A stretch of 64,000 nucleotides of DNA from Streptomyces sp. LUP30 (GTDB lineage Bacteria > Actinomycetota > Actinomycetes > Streptomycetales > Streptomycetaceae): assembly GCF_001746365.1 (NCBI RefSeq), contig NZ_MJAJ01000040.1, forward strand, positions 19,784-83,783. The letters are read 5' to 3'. The notes beneath the pieces are model-generated. The model was given only the letters and a program-made list of their open reading frames with translations. It did not search any database and was not told where the DNA came from. Shown here in pieces: positions 8,336 to 17,168 of the stretch (the first letter of the stretch is position 1; the number at the start of each line of letters is the position of its first letter). Position numbers and translations under genes: made by a program.

Positions 8336-9997
8336 TCACGCGTCGTAGGTGTCCGCCTTGCGCGGCGACACGTCCTGCACCGCGCCGCTCAGGGCCGACG
8401 AGCGCGAGCTGAACTTCTCGATGTCCACGTCGTGCTCCCTGAGCACCTTGAGCGCCGCGGCGTGCACCACGCGCAGCACCGGGGTGGCTGCCCGCAGCGC
8501 GTCGTCGGCCATGAAGCGGTGGCGCCAGGGCTGATCGGCCCAGGCGTGCCGCAGGCCGAACGGCTCGGGCAGACCGATGCCGCCGCCGAGCCACTTCAGC
8601 AGCGGCGGATACCAGCTGATCGTGGCGCGCGCGGACAGCCGGACCACCTCGTCGGCGGTGACCAGCGGAAGCTTCACCGTCCGGGTCTCCCAGAACCGGA
8701 CGCTCTTGGCGACCTCCTTGACGGGCGCCTCGGACTTGGTGGTGAACAGACCGTTGACCGGGCCCAGGGCGTGCCCGGTGACCTCGATGCGCAGCGTCTC
8801 GTGCAGCACCGTCACCGTGATCAGCATGGTGATGATCAACTGGCCGTCCCACAGCGGCCACTGGACGCCCAGGTAGTGCCGGTCGCCGCCGCCGAACTGC
8901 TGGTTGTTGCAGATGTCCTCTATGGCCCTCGGCTTGACCTGGTACGCCTCGACGTCGGTGCCCTCCGGCCGGGCGACCGCCTTGGCGTTCTCGCCGACCG
9001 GGGTCACGATCCAGTGCCGGACCGAGGGCCGCGGGAAGCCACCGGTCTTCAGGCTCTGCCGGTCGAGCACGCTGAGCTGGTCGTGGATGGCCCGTATGAC
9101 GGTCCAGCTGCGGAACTCGTGGACGCCCTTGTTCGGGTCGGTGGGCACCAGTTCCTCGGCGAGATGCCATGCGCCCCAGCGGGTGCCCATGCCGAGTATG
9201 CCCTTGGGGCCGGCGTAGAAGACCGAGTTGGACTGCTGCTCCGCGCTGAGCCGGGCCAGGGACTGACGCAGTTGCTCGGCGGCCGTCTGGTTCGGGCTGG
9301 TCGGCACCGCCTCGGGGACCTTCGCGCCGACGCTGCCGCCCGACAGCAGGCTGTCCCAGCGCTCGCGCAGATCCACCGCGGTCTTCTCGCAGATCCGCTT
9401 GGCCAGGAACCAGCCGGCCACCGGAGCCACGACGCACCCGCGCGCGTACCAGCCGACGACACCGCCGAACGGCATCTTGACCAGGAACAGGACGGCGAGC
9501 GCGCCCACGGCGACGAGCAGGCCGGTGCCGACGCCGGAGATCCGCTTGTCGTCGAGCCTGCCCATGGTCGCCCGGAGCTGGAAGACCAGCAGCCACACCA
9601 GCAGTCCGGGCAGGAAGAGCACGCCGCACAGGAGCATGACGGCGGTGAGCTTCTTGTCGCGTTCGCGCCGGATGCGGGTGGCCGCCAGACAGTGCTCGAC
9701 GACCACCTGCGGCTCGCTGCCGAAGGACTGGATGAGCGGCTTGCGACCGACGCCGAGCATGCGGTCGATCACCGCCTGCGAGAACGCCTCGCCGAGGTTG
9801 GGCCGGAAGATCCGGGCCCACTTGCGGCCGCTGTTGACCGCCGTCTGGTGCCACTCGTTGTCGGCCTTCTTGATGTCCTCGACCGGATTGTCCCGGTAGG
9901 CGGCCGAGGCCAGGCCGAACGTCGGCGTCTGCCCGCCGTCGCCCATCTGCGGCACCTGTGGTCCGAAGATGTCCGCGTAACCGCTGCCAACGGTCAT
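8336..9997 (-). CDS. Conserved membrane protein of unknown function
   Basis: 553 residues from an ATG at 9997; an in-frame start 21 codons upstream gives an Arg-rich leader that looks non-coding. The N-terminal 130 residues are soluble (MTVGSGYADIFGPQVPQMGD...). Two hydrophobic regions follow: one hairpin-like (LTAVMLLCGVLFLPGLLVWL) and one long (TGLLVAVGALAVLFLV then VVAPVAGWFLA), giving about three to four membrane spans. The C-terminal 300 residues are a large cytosolic or external domain with a further hydrophobic strand (LIITMLITVTVL). No signal peptide and no motif I recognise. It lies between the HIT gene and the EF-G-like gene on the opposite strand, an insertion relative to the mycobacterial order. 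Confidence 0.7.
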   Translation of the reverse strand: MTVGSGYADIFGPQVPQMGDGGQTPTFGLASAAYRDNPVEDIKKADNEWHQTAVNSGRKWARIFRPNLGEAFSQAVIDRMLGVGRKPLIQSFGSEPQVVVEHCLAATRIRRERDKKLTAVMLLCGVLFLPGLLVWLLVFQLRATMGRLDDKRISGVGTGLLVAVGALAVLFLVKMPFGGVVGWYARGCVVAPVAGWFLAKRICEKTAVDLRERWDSLLSGGSVGAKVPEAVPTSPNQTAAEQLRQSLARLSAEQQSNSVFYAGPKGILGMGTRWGAWHLAEELVPTDPNKGVHEFRSWTVIRAIHDQLSVLDRQSLKTGGFPRPSVRHWIVTPVGENAKAVARPEGTDVEAYQVKPRAIEDICNNQQFGGGDRHYLGVQWPLWDGQLIITMLITVTVLHETLRIEVTGHALGPVNGLFTTKSEAPVKEVAKSVRFWETRTVKLPLVTADEVVRLSARATISWYPPLLKWLGGGIGLPEPFGLRHAWADQPWRHRFMADDALRAATPVLRVVHAAALKVLREHDVDIEKFSSRSSALSGAVQDVSPRKADTYDA

Positions 9998-10204
9998 TCC
10001 CGCCCCCGATCGCCGCTGCTCTCGCCCTTGCGGCCTTCCCGACTTCCGTACTCCGCACACCTGTTGATCAGGTCATCAGCGTATCCGCAGGCACCGACAT
10101 CCGTCGGCGGACGACCGAAGCCGCCCGCCGAATCGGAAGGAACCGTTCCACTACGGTGCCGCACCGGTCACTTGAAGGCGGCCCCGCATCAAACGTGGCA
10201 CGAC

Positions 10205-12391
10205 CTAGGCCAGTTGCCGGACCTTCTCGGCGACCTGCGCGGGCATCGGCTCGTGCCGGGCGTACGCACGGTGGAAACGCGCCGTACCGTGCGAGAGCGA
10301 GCGCAGGTCGACCGCATACCGGCCGATCTCGATCTCGGGCACCTCGGCCCGCACGAGGGTGCGGTTGCCGCTGATCTGCTCGGTGCCCAGCACCCGGCCG
10401 CGCCGCCCCGACAGATCGCTCATCACGGCGCCCACGTACTCGTCGCCGACCAGGACGGACACCTCGGCCACCGGCTCCAGCAGATGGATCTTCGCGTCGG
10501 CCGCGGCCTCCCGCAGGGCGAGCGCGCCGGCCGTCTGGAACGCGGCGTCGGAGGAGTCCACCGAGTGCGCCTTGCCGTCGAGCAGCGTGATCCGCACGTC
10601 GACCAGCGGATGCCCGGCCACCACGCCCTTGGCCGCCTGTGCGCGGACGCCCTTCTCGACGGAGGGGATGAACTGGCGCGGCACCGCGCCCCCCACTACC
10701 TTGTCCACGAACTCGATGCCCGAGCCGCCCGGCAGCGGCTCCACCTCGATCTCGCAGACGGCGTACTGCCCGTGCCCACCGGACTGCTTCACGTGCCGTC
10801 CGCGCCCCGCGGACCGCGCCGCGAACGTCTCCCGCAGGGAGACCTTGTGCGGGACGACGTCGACCTGGACGCCGTAGCGCGAACGCAGCCGTTCCAGGGC
10901 GACGTCCGAGTGGGCCTCGCCCAGGCACCACAGGACCACCTGGTGGGTGTGCTGATTCTGTTCCAGGCGCATGGTGGGATCCTCGGCGACCAGCCGGCCG
11001 AGGCCTTGCGAGAGCTTGTCCTCGTCGGCCTTGCTGTGCGCCTGGATGGCCAGCGGCAGCAACGGGTCGGGCATCTGCCAGGGCTCCATGAGCAACGGGT
11101 CGTCCTTGGCGGAGAGGGTGTCGCCGGTCTCCGCGCGGCCGAGTTTCGCCACGCACGCGAGATCGCCCGCGATGCAGTGCGTCAGGCTCCGCTGCTGCTT
11201 GCCGAACGGCGCGGACAGGGCGCCGACGCGTTCGTCGACGTCATGGTCCTCGTGGCCGCGGTCGGCGAGGCCGTGCCCCGAGACGTGGACGGTCGCGTCG
11301 GGGTGCAGGGTGCCGGAGAAGACGCGCACGAGCGAGACCCGGCCGACGTAGGGGTCGGAGGAGGTCTTCACGACCTCCGCGACCAGCGGGCCGCCGGGAT
11401 CGCAGCGCTTCAGCTCGCGCGGCTCGCCGTCGACGGTCGTCACCCGGGGCGCCTCGCGCTCCAGGGGCGTCGGGAACCCCCTGGTGACCAGTTCCAGCAG
11501 CTCGACCGTGCCGAGGCCCTGCCGGGCCCCGTCCGCGGCGGGGGCCGCGGGCAGCACGGGGAAGAACGTGCCGCGCGCGACGGCCCGCTCCAGGTCCTCG
11601 ACGAGCGTCCTGACGTCGATCTGCTCGCCGCCGAGATAGCGGTCCATGAGGGTCTCGTCCTCGCTCTCGGCGATGATCCCCTCGATCAGCCGGTTGCGGG
11701 CCTCCTCCAGGCCCGGCAACTGGTCCTCTCCCGGCTGGGACTCCTCGCGCCCGCCGGAGGAGTAGTCGAACAGCGTCCGGGACAGCAGCCCGGTCAGCCC
11801 CGTCACGGGTGCGTGCCCGTCCGGCCCTTCGGGTCCGCGCAGCGGCAGGTACAGCGGGAGCACGGCGTCCGGGTCGTCGCCGCCGAAGGCCTCCGCGCAG
11901 ATCCGGGTCATCTCCTCGAAGTCCGCGCGCGCCGCTTCCAGATGCGTGACCACGATCGCGCGGGGCATGCCGACGGCCGCGCACTCCTCCCACACCATGC
12001 GGGTGGAGCCGTCCACGCCGTCCGCCGCCGAGACGACGAAGAGGGCCGCGTCCGCGGCGCGCAGACCGGCCCTGAGCTCGCCGACGAAGTCGGCGTATCC
12101 GGGGGTGTCGAGAAGGTTGATCTTGATGCCGTCCCATTCGACGGGCACCAGGGAGAGCTGCACCGAGCGCTGCTGCCGGTGCTCGATCTCGTCGTAGTCG
12201 GAGACGGTGCCGCCGTCCTCCACACGGCCCGCCCGGTTCACCGCTCCCGCCGTGAGAGCGAGAGCCTCCACCAATGTCGTCTTGCCCGATCCGCAGTGGC
12301 CGACCAGCACCACATTCCGCACGGACGCGGGATGGTCGGCCGCTGTAGCCCTGCCGGCGGCTCCGGGGTGTGCGTTCGCCTTGTCGCCCAT
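10205..12391 (-). CDS. EF-G-like translational GTPase (FusA2 type) with degenerate GTPase motifs
   Basis: 728 residues from an ATG at 12391, preceded on its strand by GGGAGG and AAGGA. Domain order is that of EF-G (G domain, domain II, domains III-V, with HGQYAVCEIEVEPL in domain IV). The nucleotide motifs are unusual. G1 is GHCGSGKTT (residues 31-39). The switch I RGITI element is replaced by QRSVQL. G3 is DTPGY (95-99), where canonical EF-G has DTPGH. G4 is THLE (149-152) instead of NKxD. The catalytic His and the guanine-specifying Asn/Asp are therefore changed. It is probably a paralogue of elongation factor G with a specialised role in ribosome rescue, stress or tetracycline-type protection rather than bulk translocation; the role is inference. 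Confidence 0.85.
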   Translation of the reverse strand: MGDKANAHPGAAGRATAADHPASVRNVVLVGHCGSGKTTLVEALALTAGAVNRAGRVEDGGTVSDYDEIEHRQQRSVQLSLVPVEWDGIKINLLDTPGYADFVGELRAGLRAADAALFVVSAADGVDGSTRMVWEECAAVGMPRAIVVTHLEAARADFEEMTRICAEAFGGDDPDAVLPLYLPLRGPEGPDGHAPVTGLTGLLSRTLFDYSSGGREESQPGEDQLPGLEEARNRLIEGIIAESEDETLMDRYLGGEQIDVRTLVEDLERAVARGTFFPVLPAAPAADGARQGLGTVELLELVTRGFPTPLEREAPRVTTVDGEPRELKRCDPGGPLVAEVVKTSSDPYVGRVSLVRVFSGTLHPDATVHVSGHGLADRGHEDHDVDERVGALSAPFGKQQRSLTHCIAGDLACVAKLGRAETGDTLSAKDDPLLMEPWQMPDPLLPLAIQAHSKADEDKLSQGLGRLVAEDPTMRLEQNQHTHQVVLWCLGEAHSDVALERLRSRYGVQVDVVPHKVSLRETFAARSAGRGRHVKQSGGHGQYAVCEIEVEPLPGGSGIEFVDKVVGGAVPRQFIPSVEKGVRAQAAKGVVAGHPLVDVRITLLDGKAHSVDSSDAAFQTAGALALREAAADAKIHLLEPVAEVSVLVGDEYVGAVMSDLSGRRGRVLGTEQISGNRTLVRAEVPEIEIGRYAVDLRSLSHGTARFHRAYARHEPMPAQVAEKVRQLA

Positions 12392-12668
12392 TTCCTTGCC
12401 TCCCGTACACGGTGAGGTCACTGGGGGCGCGGGCACGACGGCCCCGCGTGCGATGGCGGCTCCGGCGACGCCCGCGGTCCTTCGAGCTTTCCACTCCCGT
12501 CACCGCGCGTCCATACGACGGACGCGACCCGCCCGTGACCCCGGCTGCCGGCGCGACGGGACACGGGGGTCCGGGTGCCCGACCGTCGCACACACGCGCG
12601 CGTGGCTACGATGGGCCAGCCGGTGGCCAGCAGGGGCCGCGCGGCCACACCGAACCCTCGGGAAGGCC

Positions 12669-13367
12669 ATGCTGAACAAGTACGCGCGTGCATTCTTCAC
12701 GCGTGTCCTCACACCGTTCGCCGCGTTTCTCATCCGCAGGGGCGTGAGCCCCGACACGGTCACGCTCCTCGGCACCGCCGGCGTGATCGCGGGCGCGCTG
12801 GTCTTCTATCCCAGGGGGGAGTTCTTCTGGGGCACGATCGTGATCACGCTCTTCGTGTTCTCCGACCTCGTCGACGGCAACATGGCCCGTCAGCTCGGCC
12901 GCACCAGCCGCTGGGGCGCCTTCCTGGACTCCACCCTCGACCGGGTCGCCGACGGCGCGATCTTCGGGGGCTTCGCGCTCTGGTACGCGGGCAACGGCGA
13001 CGACAACGTCCTGTGCGCCGTCTCGATCTTCTGCCTGGCCAGCGGCCAGGTGGTGTCGTACACCAAGGCGCGGGGCGAGTCGATCGGCCTGCCGGTGGCC
13101 GTGAACGGACTCGTGGAGCGCGCGGAGCGCCTGGTGATCTCCCTGGTCGCCGCCGGCCTGGCCGGCCTGCACGCCTTCGGCGTGCCGGGCATCCAGGTGC
13201 TGCTGCCGATCGCCCTGTGGATCGTCGCCGTCGGCAGCATGGTCACGCTGATCCAGCGCGTCGTCACGGTCCGGCGGGAGTCGGCGGAAGCCGAGGCGGC
13301 CGCGGTACAGGAAGCCGGGGGGCACGAGGCGCACGGCGAGACCCAGGGGAGCGAGGCCGCGAAGTGA
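12669..13367 (+). CDS. pgsA: Phosphatidylinositol phosphate synthase (CDP-alcohol phosphatidyltransferase)
   Basis: 232 residues from an ATG at 12669. It contains the full CDP-alcohol phosphotransferase motif D-x2-DG-x2-AR-x8-G-x3-D-x3-D at residues 66-91 (SDLVDGNMAR ... GAFLDSTLD), whose Asp residues bind the catalytic metals. About six hydrophobic helices follow the family pattern, and the C-terminus is a charged Glu/Ala-rich tail. In actinobacteria the enzyme at this locus joins CDP-diacylglycerol and inositol 1-phosphate to give PI phosphate, the PIM precursor. It is coupled to the acyltransferase gene by a GTGA overlap, and the next gene is a PimA-like mannosyltransferase, which fixes the pathway. 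Confidence 0.93.
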   Translation: MLNKYARAFFTRVLTPFAAFLIRRGVSPDTVTLLGTAGVIAGALVFYPRGEFFWGTIVITLFVFSDLVDGNMARQLGRTSRWGAFLDSTLDRVADGAIFGGFALWYAGNGDDNVLCAVSIFCLASGQVVSYTKARGESIGLPVAVNGLVERAERLVISLVAAGLAGLHAFGVPGIQVLLPIALWIVAVGSMVTLIQRVVTVRRESAEAEAAAVQEAGGHEAHGETQGSEAAK

Positions 13368-14281
13368 GCGCCCAGGAGCGCCTGACCGACGCGCTGTACG
13401 GCCTCGGCTGGAGCACCGTCAAGAAGCTTCCCGAGCCGGTCGCCGTACGGCTCGGCCGCACCGTCGCCGACCTGGCGTGGGAGCGACGCGGCAAGGGCGT
13501 GCGGCGGCTCGAGAGCAACTACGCGCGCGTGGTCCCGGACGCGAGCCCCGAGCGCCTGGCCGAGCTCTCGCGCGCGGGGATGCGCTCCTACCTGCGGTAC
13601 TGGATGGAGTCCTTCCGGCTGCCGGCCTGGAGCGCCCGGCGCGTGCGCAGCGGGTTCGCCCCCAAGGGCCTGCACCATCTGACCGACGGCATCGCCTCCG
13701 GCCGGGGCGTCGTCCTCGCCCTGCCCCACATGGCGAACTGGGATCTGGCCGGCGCCTGGGTCACCACCGAGCTGAAGACGCCGTTCACCACCGTCGCCGA
13801 GCGCCTGAAGCCGGAGACGCTGTACGACCGGTTCGTGGCCTACCGGGAAGGGCTCGGCATGGAAGTGCTGCCGCACACCGGCGGCGCCGCGTTCGGCACC
13901 CTGGCCCGGCGGCTGCGGGAAGGCGGCCTGGTCTGCCTGGTCGCCGAGCGGGACCTGTCGGCCTCCGGTGTCGAGGTGGACTTCTTCGGGGACCGTACGC
14001 GGATGCCTGCGGGCCCCTCCCTGCTCGCCCAGCAGACGGGCGCGCTCCTGCTCCCCGTCACCCTCTGGTACGACGACTCGCCCGTCATGCAGGGCCGCGT
14101 GCACCCCCCGATCGAGGTACCCGAGTCAGGCACCCGGGCCGAGAAGACGTCTGTCATGACGCAGGCGCTGGCAGACGCCTTCGCCACCGGCATCGCCGAC
14201 CACCCGGAGGACTGGCACATGCTCCAGCGTTTGTGGCTCGCGGACCTGGAACCCCGCCCGTCGGACGGGGACCCGGCGTGA
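13364..14281 (+). CDS. Phosphatidylinositol mannoside acyltransferase (PatA-like)
   Basis: 305 residues from a GTG at 13364 that overlaps the pgsA stop (GTGA). It belongs to the HtrB/LpxL-type lysophospholipid acyltransferases: the catalytic HX4D motif is HMANWD and a downstream AERD supplies the acidic partner. There is no cleaved signal; it should be a peripheral or monotopic inner-face membrane enzyme. Its place between PI synthase and the PimA-like gene matches mycobacterial Rv2611c (patA), which palmitoylates the mannose of PIM1. Acyl-donor preference cannot be read from sequence. Confidence 0.9.
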   Translation: MSAQERLTDALYGLGWSTVKKLPEPVAVRLGRTVADLAWERRGKGVRRLESNYARVVPDASPERLAELSRAGMRSYLRYWMESFRLPAWSARRVRSGFAPKGLHHLTDGIASGRGVVLALPHMANWDLAGAWVTTELKTPFTTVAERLKPETLYDRFVAYREGLGMEVLPHTGGAAFGTLARRLREGGLVCLVAERDLSASGVEVDFFGDRTRMPAGPSLLAQQTGALLLPVTLWYDDSPVMQGRVHPPIEVPESGTRAEKTSVMTQALADAFATGIADHPEDWHMLQRLWLADLEPRPSDGDPA

Positions 14282-15447
14282 GAATCGGCATCGTCTGCCC
14301 CTACTCCTGGGACGTGCCCGGCGGCGTCCAGTTCCACATCCGTGACCTCGCCGAGTACTTCATCCGGCTCGGCCACGAGGTGTCCGTCCTGGCCCCCGCC
14401 GACGACGACACCCCGCTGCCCCCGTACGTCGTCTCGGCCGGCCGCGCCGTCCCGGTGCCCTACAACGGCTCGGTCGCGCGCCTCAACTTCGGCTTCCTGT
14501 CCGCCGCGCGCGTGCGGCGCTGGCTGCATGACGGCGCGTTCGACGTCGTCCACATCCACGAGCCGACCTCACCGTCCCTCGGTCTGCTGACCTGCTGGGC
14601 GGCGTCGGGGCCGATAGTGGCCACCTTCCACACGTCCAACCCGCGCTCGCGCGCGATGATCGCCGCCTACTCGATCCTGCAGGCGGCCCTGGAGAAGATC
14701 AGCGCGCGGATCGCCGTCAGCGAGTACGCCCGGCGCACGCTGGTGGAGCACCTCGGCGGGGACGCGGTCGTCATCCCCAACGGCGTCGACGTCGAGTTCT
14801 TCGCCAGGGCCGAGCCCAACCCCGCATGGCAGGGGGAGACCCTGGGCTTCGTCGGCCGCATCGACGAGCCGCGCAAGGGTCTGCCGGTGCTGATGAGGGC
14901 GCTGCCGCGGATCTTCGCCGAGCGGCCGGACGCCCGGCTGCTGGTCGCCGGCCGCGGCGACGAGAAGGAGGCGGTGGCGGACCTGCCCAGGGAGCTGCAC
15001 GCGCGCGTGGAGTTCCTCGGCATGGTCAGCGACGAGGACAAGGCCCGTTTCCTGCGCAGCGTCGACGTGTACGTCGCGCCCAACACCGGCGGCGAGAGTT
15101 TCGGCATCATCCTCGTCGAGGCCATGTCGGCCGGCGCCCCGGTCCTCGCCTCCGACCTCGACGCGTTCGCCCAGGTGCTCGACCAGGGCGCGGCCGGCGA
15201 GCTGTTCGCCAACGAGGACGCGGACGCGCTGGCCGAGGCGGCGGTGCGCCTCCTGGGCGACCCGGAACGCAGGGCCGAGCTGCGCGAGCGCGGGAGCGCG
15301 CATGTACGGCGCTTCGACTGGTCGACCGTCGGCGCCGACATCCTCTCGGTGTACGAGACGGTCACGGGCGGCGCGGCGGCGGTGGCGGCCGAGGACGACC
15401 GGGGGCCGACGGGGCTGCGCTCCAGACTCGGCCTGGCGCGCGACTGA
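14278..15447 (+). CDS. pimA: GT4 family glycosyltransferase, PimA-like phosphatidylinositol mannosyltransferase
   Basis: 389 residues from a GTG at 14278, overlapping the acyltransferase stop (GTGA). It has a GT-B fold: the N-terminal domain starts RIGIVCPYSWDVPGGVQ, where the conserved Gly-Gly loop and the following Gln/His bind PI in PimA, and HIHEPTSPS follows. The C-terminal donor domain carries GFVGRIDEPRKGL (Arg and Lys contacting the diphosphate) and the EX7E motif in GGESFGIILVEAM. Expected reaction: mannose transfer from GDP-mannose to PI on the inner membrane face, the first PIM step. The last 30 residues are a variable charged tail. The three-gene overlap chain supports joint expression. 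Confidence 0.92.
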   Translation: MRIGIVCPYSWDVPGGVQFHIRDLAEYFIRLGHEVSVLAPADDDTPLPPYVVSAGRAVPVPYNGSVARLNFGFLSAARVRRWLHDGAFDVVHIHEPTSPSLGLLTCWAASGPIVATFHTSNPRSRAMIAAYSILQAALEKISARIAVSEYARRTLVEHLGGDAVVIPNGVDVEFFARAEPNPAWQGETLGFVGRIDEPRKGLPVLMRALPRIFAERPDARLLVAGRGDEKEAVADLPRELHARVEFLGMVSDEDKARFLRSVDVYVAPNTGGESFGIILVEAMSAGAPVLASDLDAFAQVLDQGAAGELFANEDADALAEAAVRLLGDPERRAELRERGSAHVRRFDWSTVGADILSVYETVTGGAAAVAAEDDRGPTGLRSRLGLARD

Positions 15448-15603
15448 TCGCCGGTCCGCCGAACGCGGCCCGGCGGCGGGACCGACCGCCCCGGGCCGCG
15501 GTGACGCGCGCGGGCCCGGCCCCGCTCTGAGCGGGGCCCATGGGAGAGGGGCCCGCGGGAGCGGAGCACACGCGCGCGGGGCGCACGGGTAGCCTTGCCG
15601 CCC

Positions 15604-16146
15604 GTGACCGCAACCCTGATCTGGACCCTGGCCGTCCTCGTCGCGATCGGCCTCTACCTGAGCTGGACGGCGGGACGACTGGACCGGCTGCACGCCCGCA
15701 TCGACGCCGCCCGCGCCGCACTGGACGCGCAGCTCCTGCGCCGTGCCTCGGTGGCCCAGGAGCTGGCCACCTCCAAGGTCCTCGATCCCGCGGCCTCGAT
15801 CGTCCTGTACGAGGCCGCGCACGCCGCCCGGCAGGCCGAGGAGGAGCAGCGGGAGGTCGCCGAGAGCGAGCTCAGCCAGGCCCTGCGGGCCGTCTTCGCG
15901 GACGCCCAGCAGCTGGAGGGCGTCCGCGTCGCGCCCGGGGGAGAGGCGGCGGCCCGTGAGCTCACGGAGGCCGTCCGCCGGGTCCCCATGGCCCGCCGCT
16001 TCCACAACGACGCCGTGGGCGCGGCCCGCAGGCTGCGCGAACACCGCAAGGTGCGCTGGTTCCGCCTCGCGGGCCACGCCCCGTTCCCCCTGGCCTTCGA
16101 GATGGACGACGAACCGCCGTCCGCGTTGATGGACCGGGCGACCTGA
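15604..16146 (+). CDS. LemA-like membrane-anchored coiled-coil protein
   Basis: 180 residues from a GTG at 15604; a TTG three codons upstream is a weaker option. One N-terminal membrane helix (about 3-20, LIWTLAVLVAIGLYLSW) is followed by a long helical region. The pattern RLDRLHARIDAARAALDAQLLRRASVAQELA resembles the N-terminal helix of the LemA family. The helical hairpin ends near residue 145, and an acidic tail follows. It is likely anchored with the helical bundle in the cytoplasm or outside; orientation cannot be decided. It follows the PIM genes and precedes pdxS, as in other Streptomyces. Function unknown. Confidence 0.75.
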   Translation: MTATLIWTLAVLVAIGLYLSWTAGRLDRLHARIDAARAALDAQLLRRASVAQELATSKVLDPAASIVLYEAAHAARQAEEEQREVAESELSQALRAVFADAQQLEGVRVAPGGEAAARELTEAVRRVPMARRFHNDAVGAARRLREHRKVRWFRLAGHAPFPLAFEMDDEPPSALMDRAT

Positions 16147-16181
16147 CGAAAAGGATCCACCGGCTGTTCATTGGCCCTTGC

Positions 16182-16197
16182 TGTGGACTGGTCCACT
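16182..16197. promoter_or_regulatory. Palindrome resembling a DasR (dre) operator upstream of pdxS
   Basis: TGTGGACTGGTCCACT: perfect arms GTGGAC/GTCCAC around TG, 53 bp before the pdxS start. It is close to the DasR-type 16-bp dre pattern of the ACTGGTCTAGACCACT class. A GntR-family regulator site is the best guess. The promoter elements around it are not clear. Confidence 0.4.
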
Positions 16198-16249
16198 CGC
16201 GTTTCCTCGGTGCTGCACAAATCCTCTTTTACATGAGCGAGGTCCCCCC

Positions 16250-17161
16250 GTGTCCAGCACGATCTCCGAAAACCAGACCCCCGAGACCGGCACTGCGCGC
16301 GTGAAGCGCGGCATGGCCGAGCAGCTCAAGGGCGGCGTGATCATGGACGTCGTCACGCCGGAGCAGGCGAAGATCGCCGAGGACGCGGGCGCCGTCGCCG
16401 TCATGGCGCTGGAGCGGGTCCCGGCCGACATCCGCAAGGACGGCGGCGTGGCCCGCATGTCCGACCCGGACATGATCGAGGGCATCATCGAGGCCGTGTC
16501 TATCCCGGTCATGGCCAAGTCCCGCATCGGCCACTTCGTCGAGGCCCAGGTCCTGCAGTCGCTCGGCGTGGACTACATCGACGAGTCCGAGGTCCTCACC
16601 CCGGCCGACGAGGTCAACCACAGCGACAAGTTCGCGTTCACGACCCCGTTCGTGTGCGGCGCCACCAACCTCGGCGAGGCCCTGCGCCGCATCGCCGAGG
16701 GCGCCGCGATGATCCGCTCCAAGGGCGAGGCCGGCACCGGCAACGTCGTCGAGGCCGTCCGCCACCTGCGGCAGATCAAGAACGAGATCGCCCGGCTGCG
16801 CGGCTTCGACAACAACGAGCTGTACGCCGCCGCCAAGGACCTGCGCGCCCCCTACGAGCTCGTCAAGGAGGTCGCCGAACTCGGCAAGCTCCCCGTCGTG
16901 CTGTTCTCCGCCGGCGGCGTGGCCACCCCGGCCGACGCCGCGCTGATGCGCCAGCTCGGCGCCGAGGGCGTCTTCGTCGGCTCCGGCATCTTCAAGTCGG
17001 GCGACCCGGCCAAGCGCGCCGCCGCCATCGTGAAGGCCACCACTTTCTACGACGACCCGAAGATCATCGCGGACGCGTCCCGCAACCTCGGCGAGGCCAT
17101 GGTCGGCATCAACTGCGACACCCTCCCCGAGGCCGAGCGCTACGCCAACCGCGGCTGGTAA
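16250..17161 (+). CDS. pdxS: Pyridoxal 5'-phosphate synthase, PdxS (lyase) subunit
   Basis: 303 residues from a GTG at 16250. PdxS builds PLP from ribose 5-phosphate, glyceraldehyde 3-phosphate and ammonia supplied by PdxT. The (beta/alpha)8 barrel is complete. GGVIMDVVTPEQAKIAEDAG carries the catalytic Asp, IPVMAKSRIGHF the Lys that forms the substrate imine, and FSAGGVATPADAAL plus VGSGIF the phosphate-binding loops. The N-terminal 20 residues are a disordered leader typical of actinomycetes. pdxT follows 7 bp downstream, so the two form an operon. A DasR-like palindrome lies upstream. Confidence 0.98.
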   Translation: MSSTISENQTPETGTARVKRGMAEQLKGGVIMDVVTPEQAKIAEDAGAVAVMALERVPADIRKDGGVARMSDPDMIEGIIEAVSIPVMAKSRIGHFVEAQVLQSLGVDYIDESEVLTPADEVNHSDKFAFTTPFVCGATNLGEALRRIAEGAAMIRSKGEAGTGNVVEAVRHLRQIKNEIARLRGFDNNELYAAAKDLRAPYELVKEVAELGKLPVVLFSAGGVATPADAALMRQLGAEGVFVGSGIFKSGDPAKRAAAIVKATTFYDDPKIIADASRNLGEAMVGINCDTLPEAERYANRGW

Positions 17162-17168
17162 CGAGTTC

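Noticed and set aside
8178..10058. 626-residue minus-strand frame overlapping the membrane protein gene
   Set aside because: Alternative frame rich in Arg that reads through the tandem array; the 553-residue frame has proper codon bias and hydrophobic helices.
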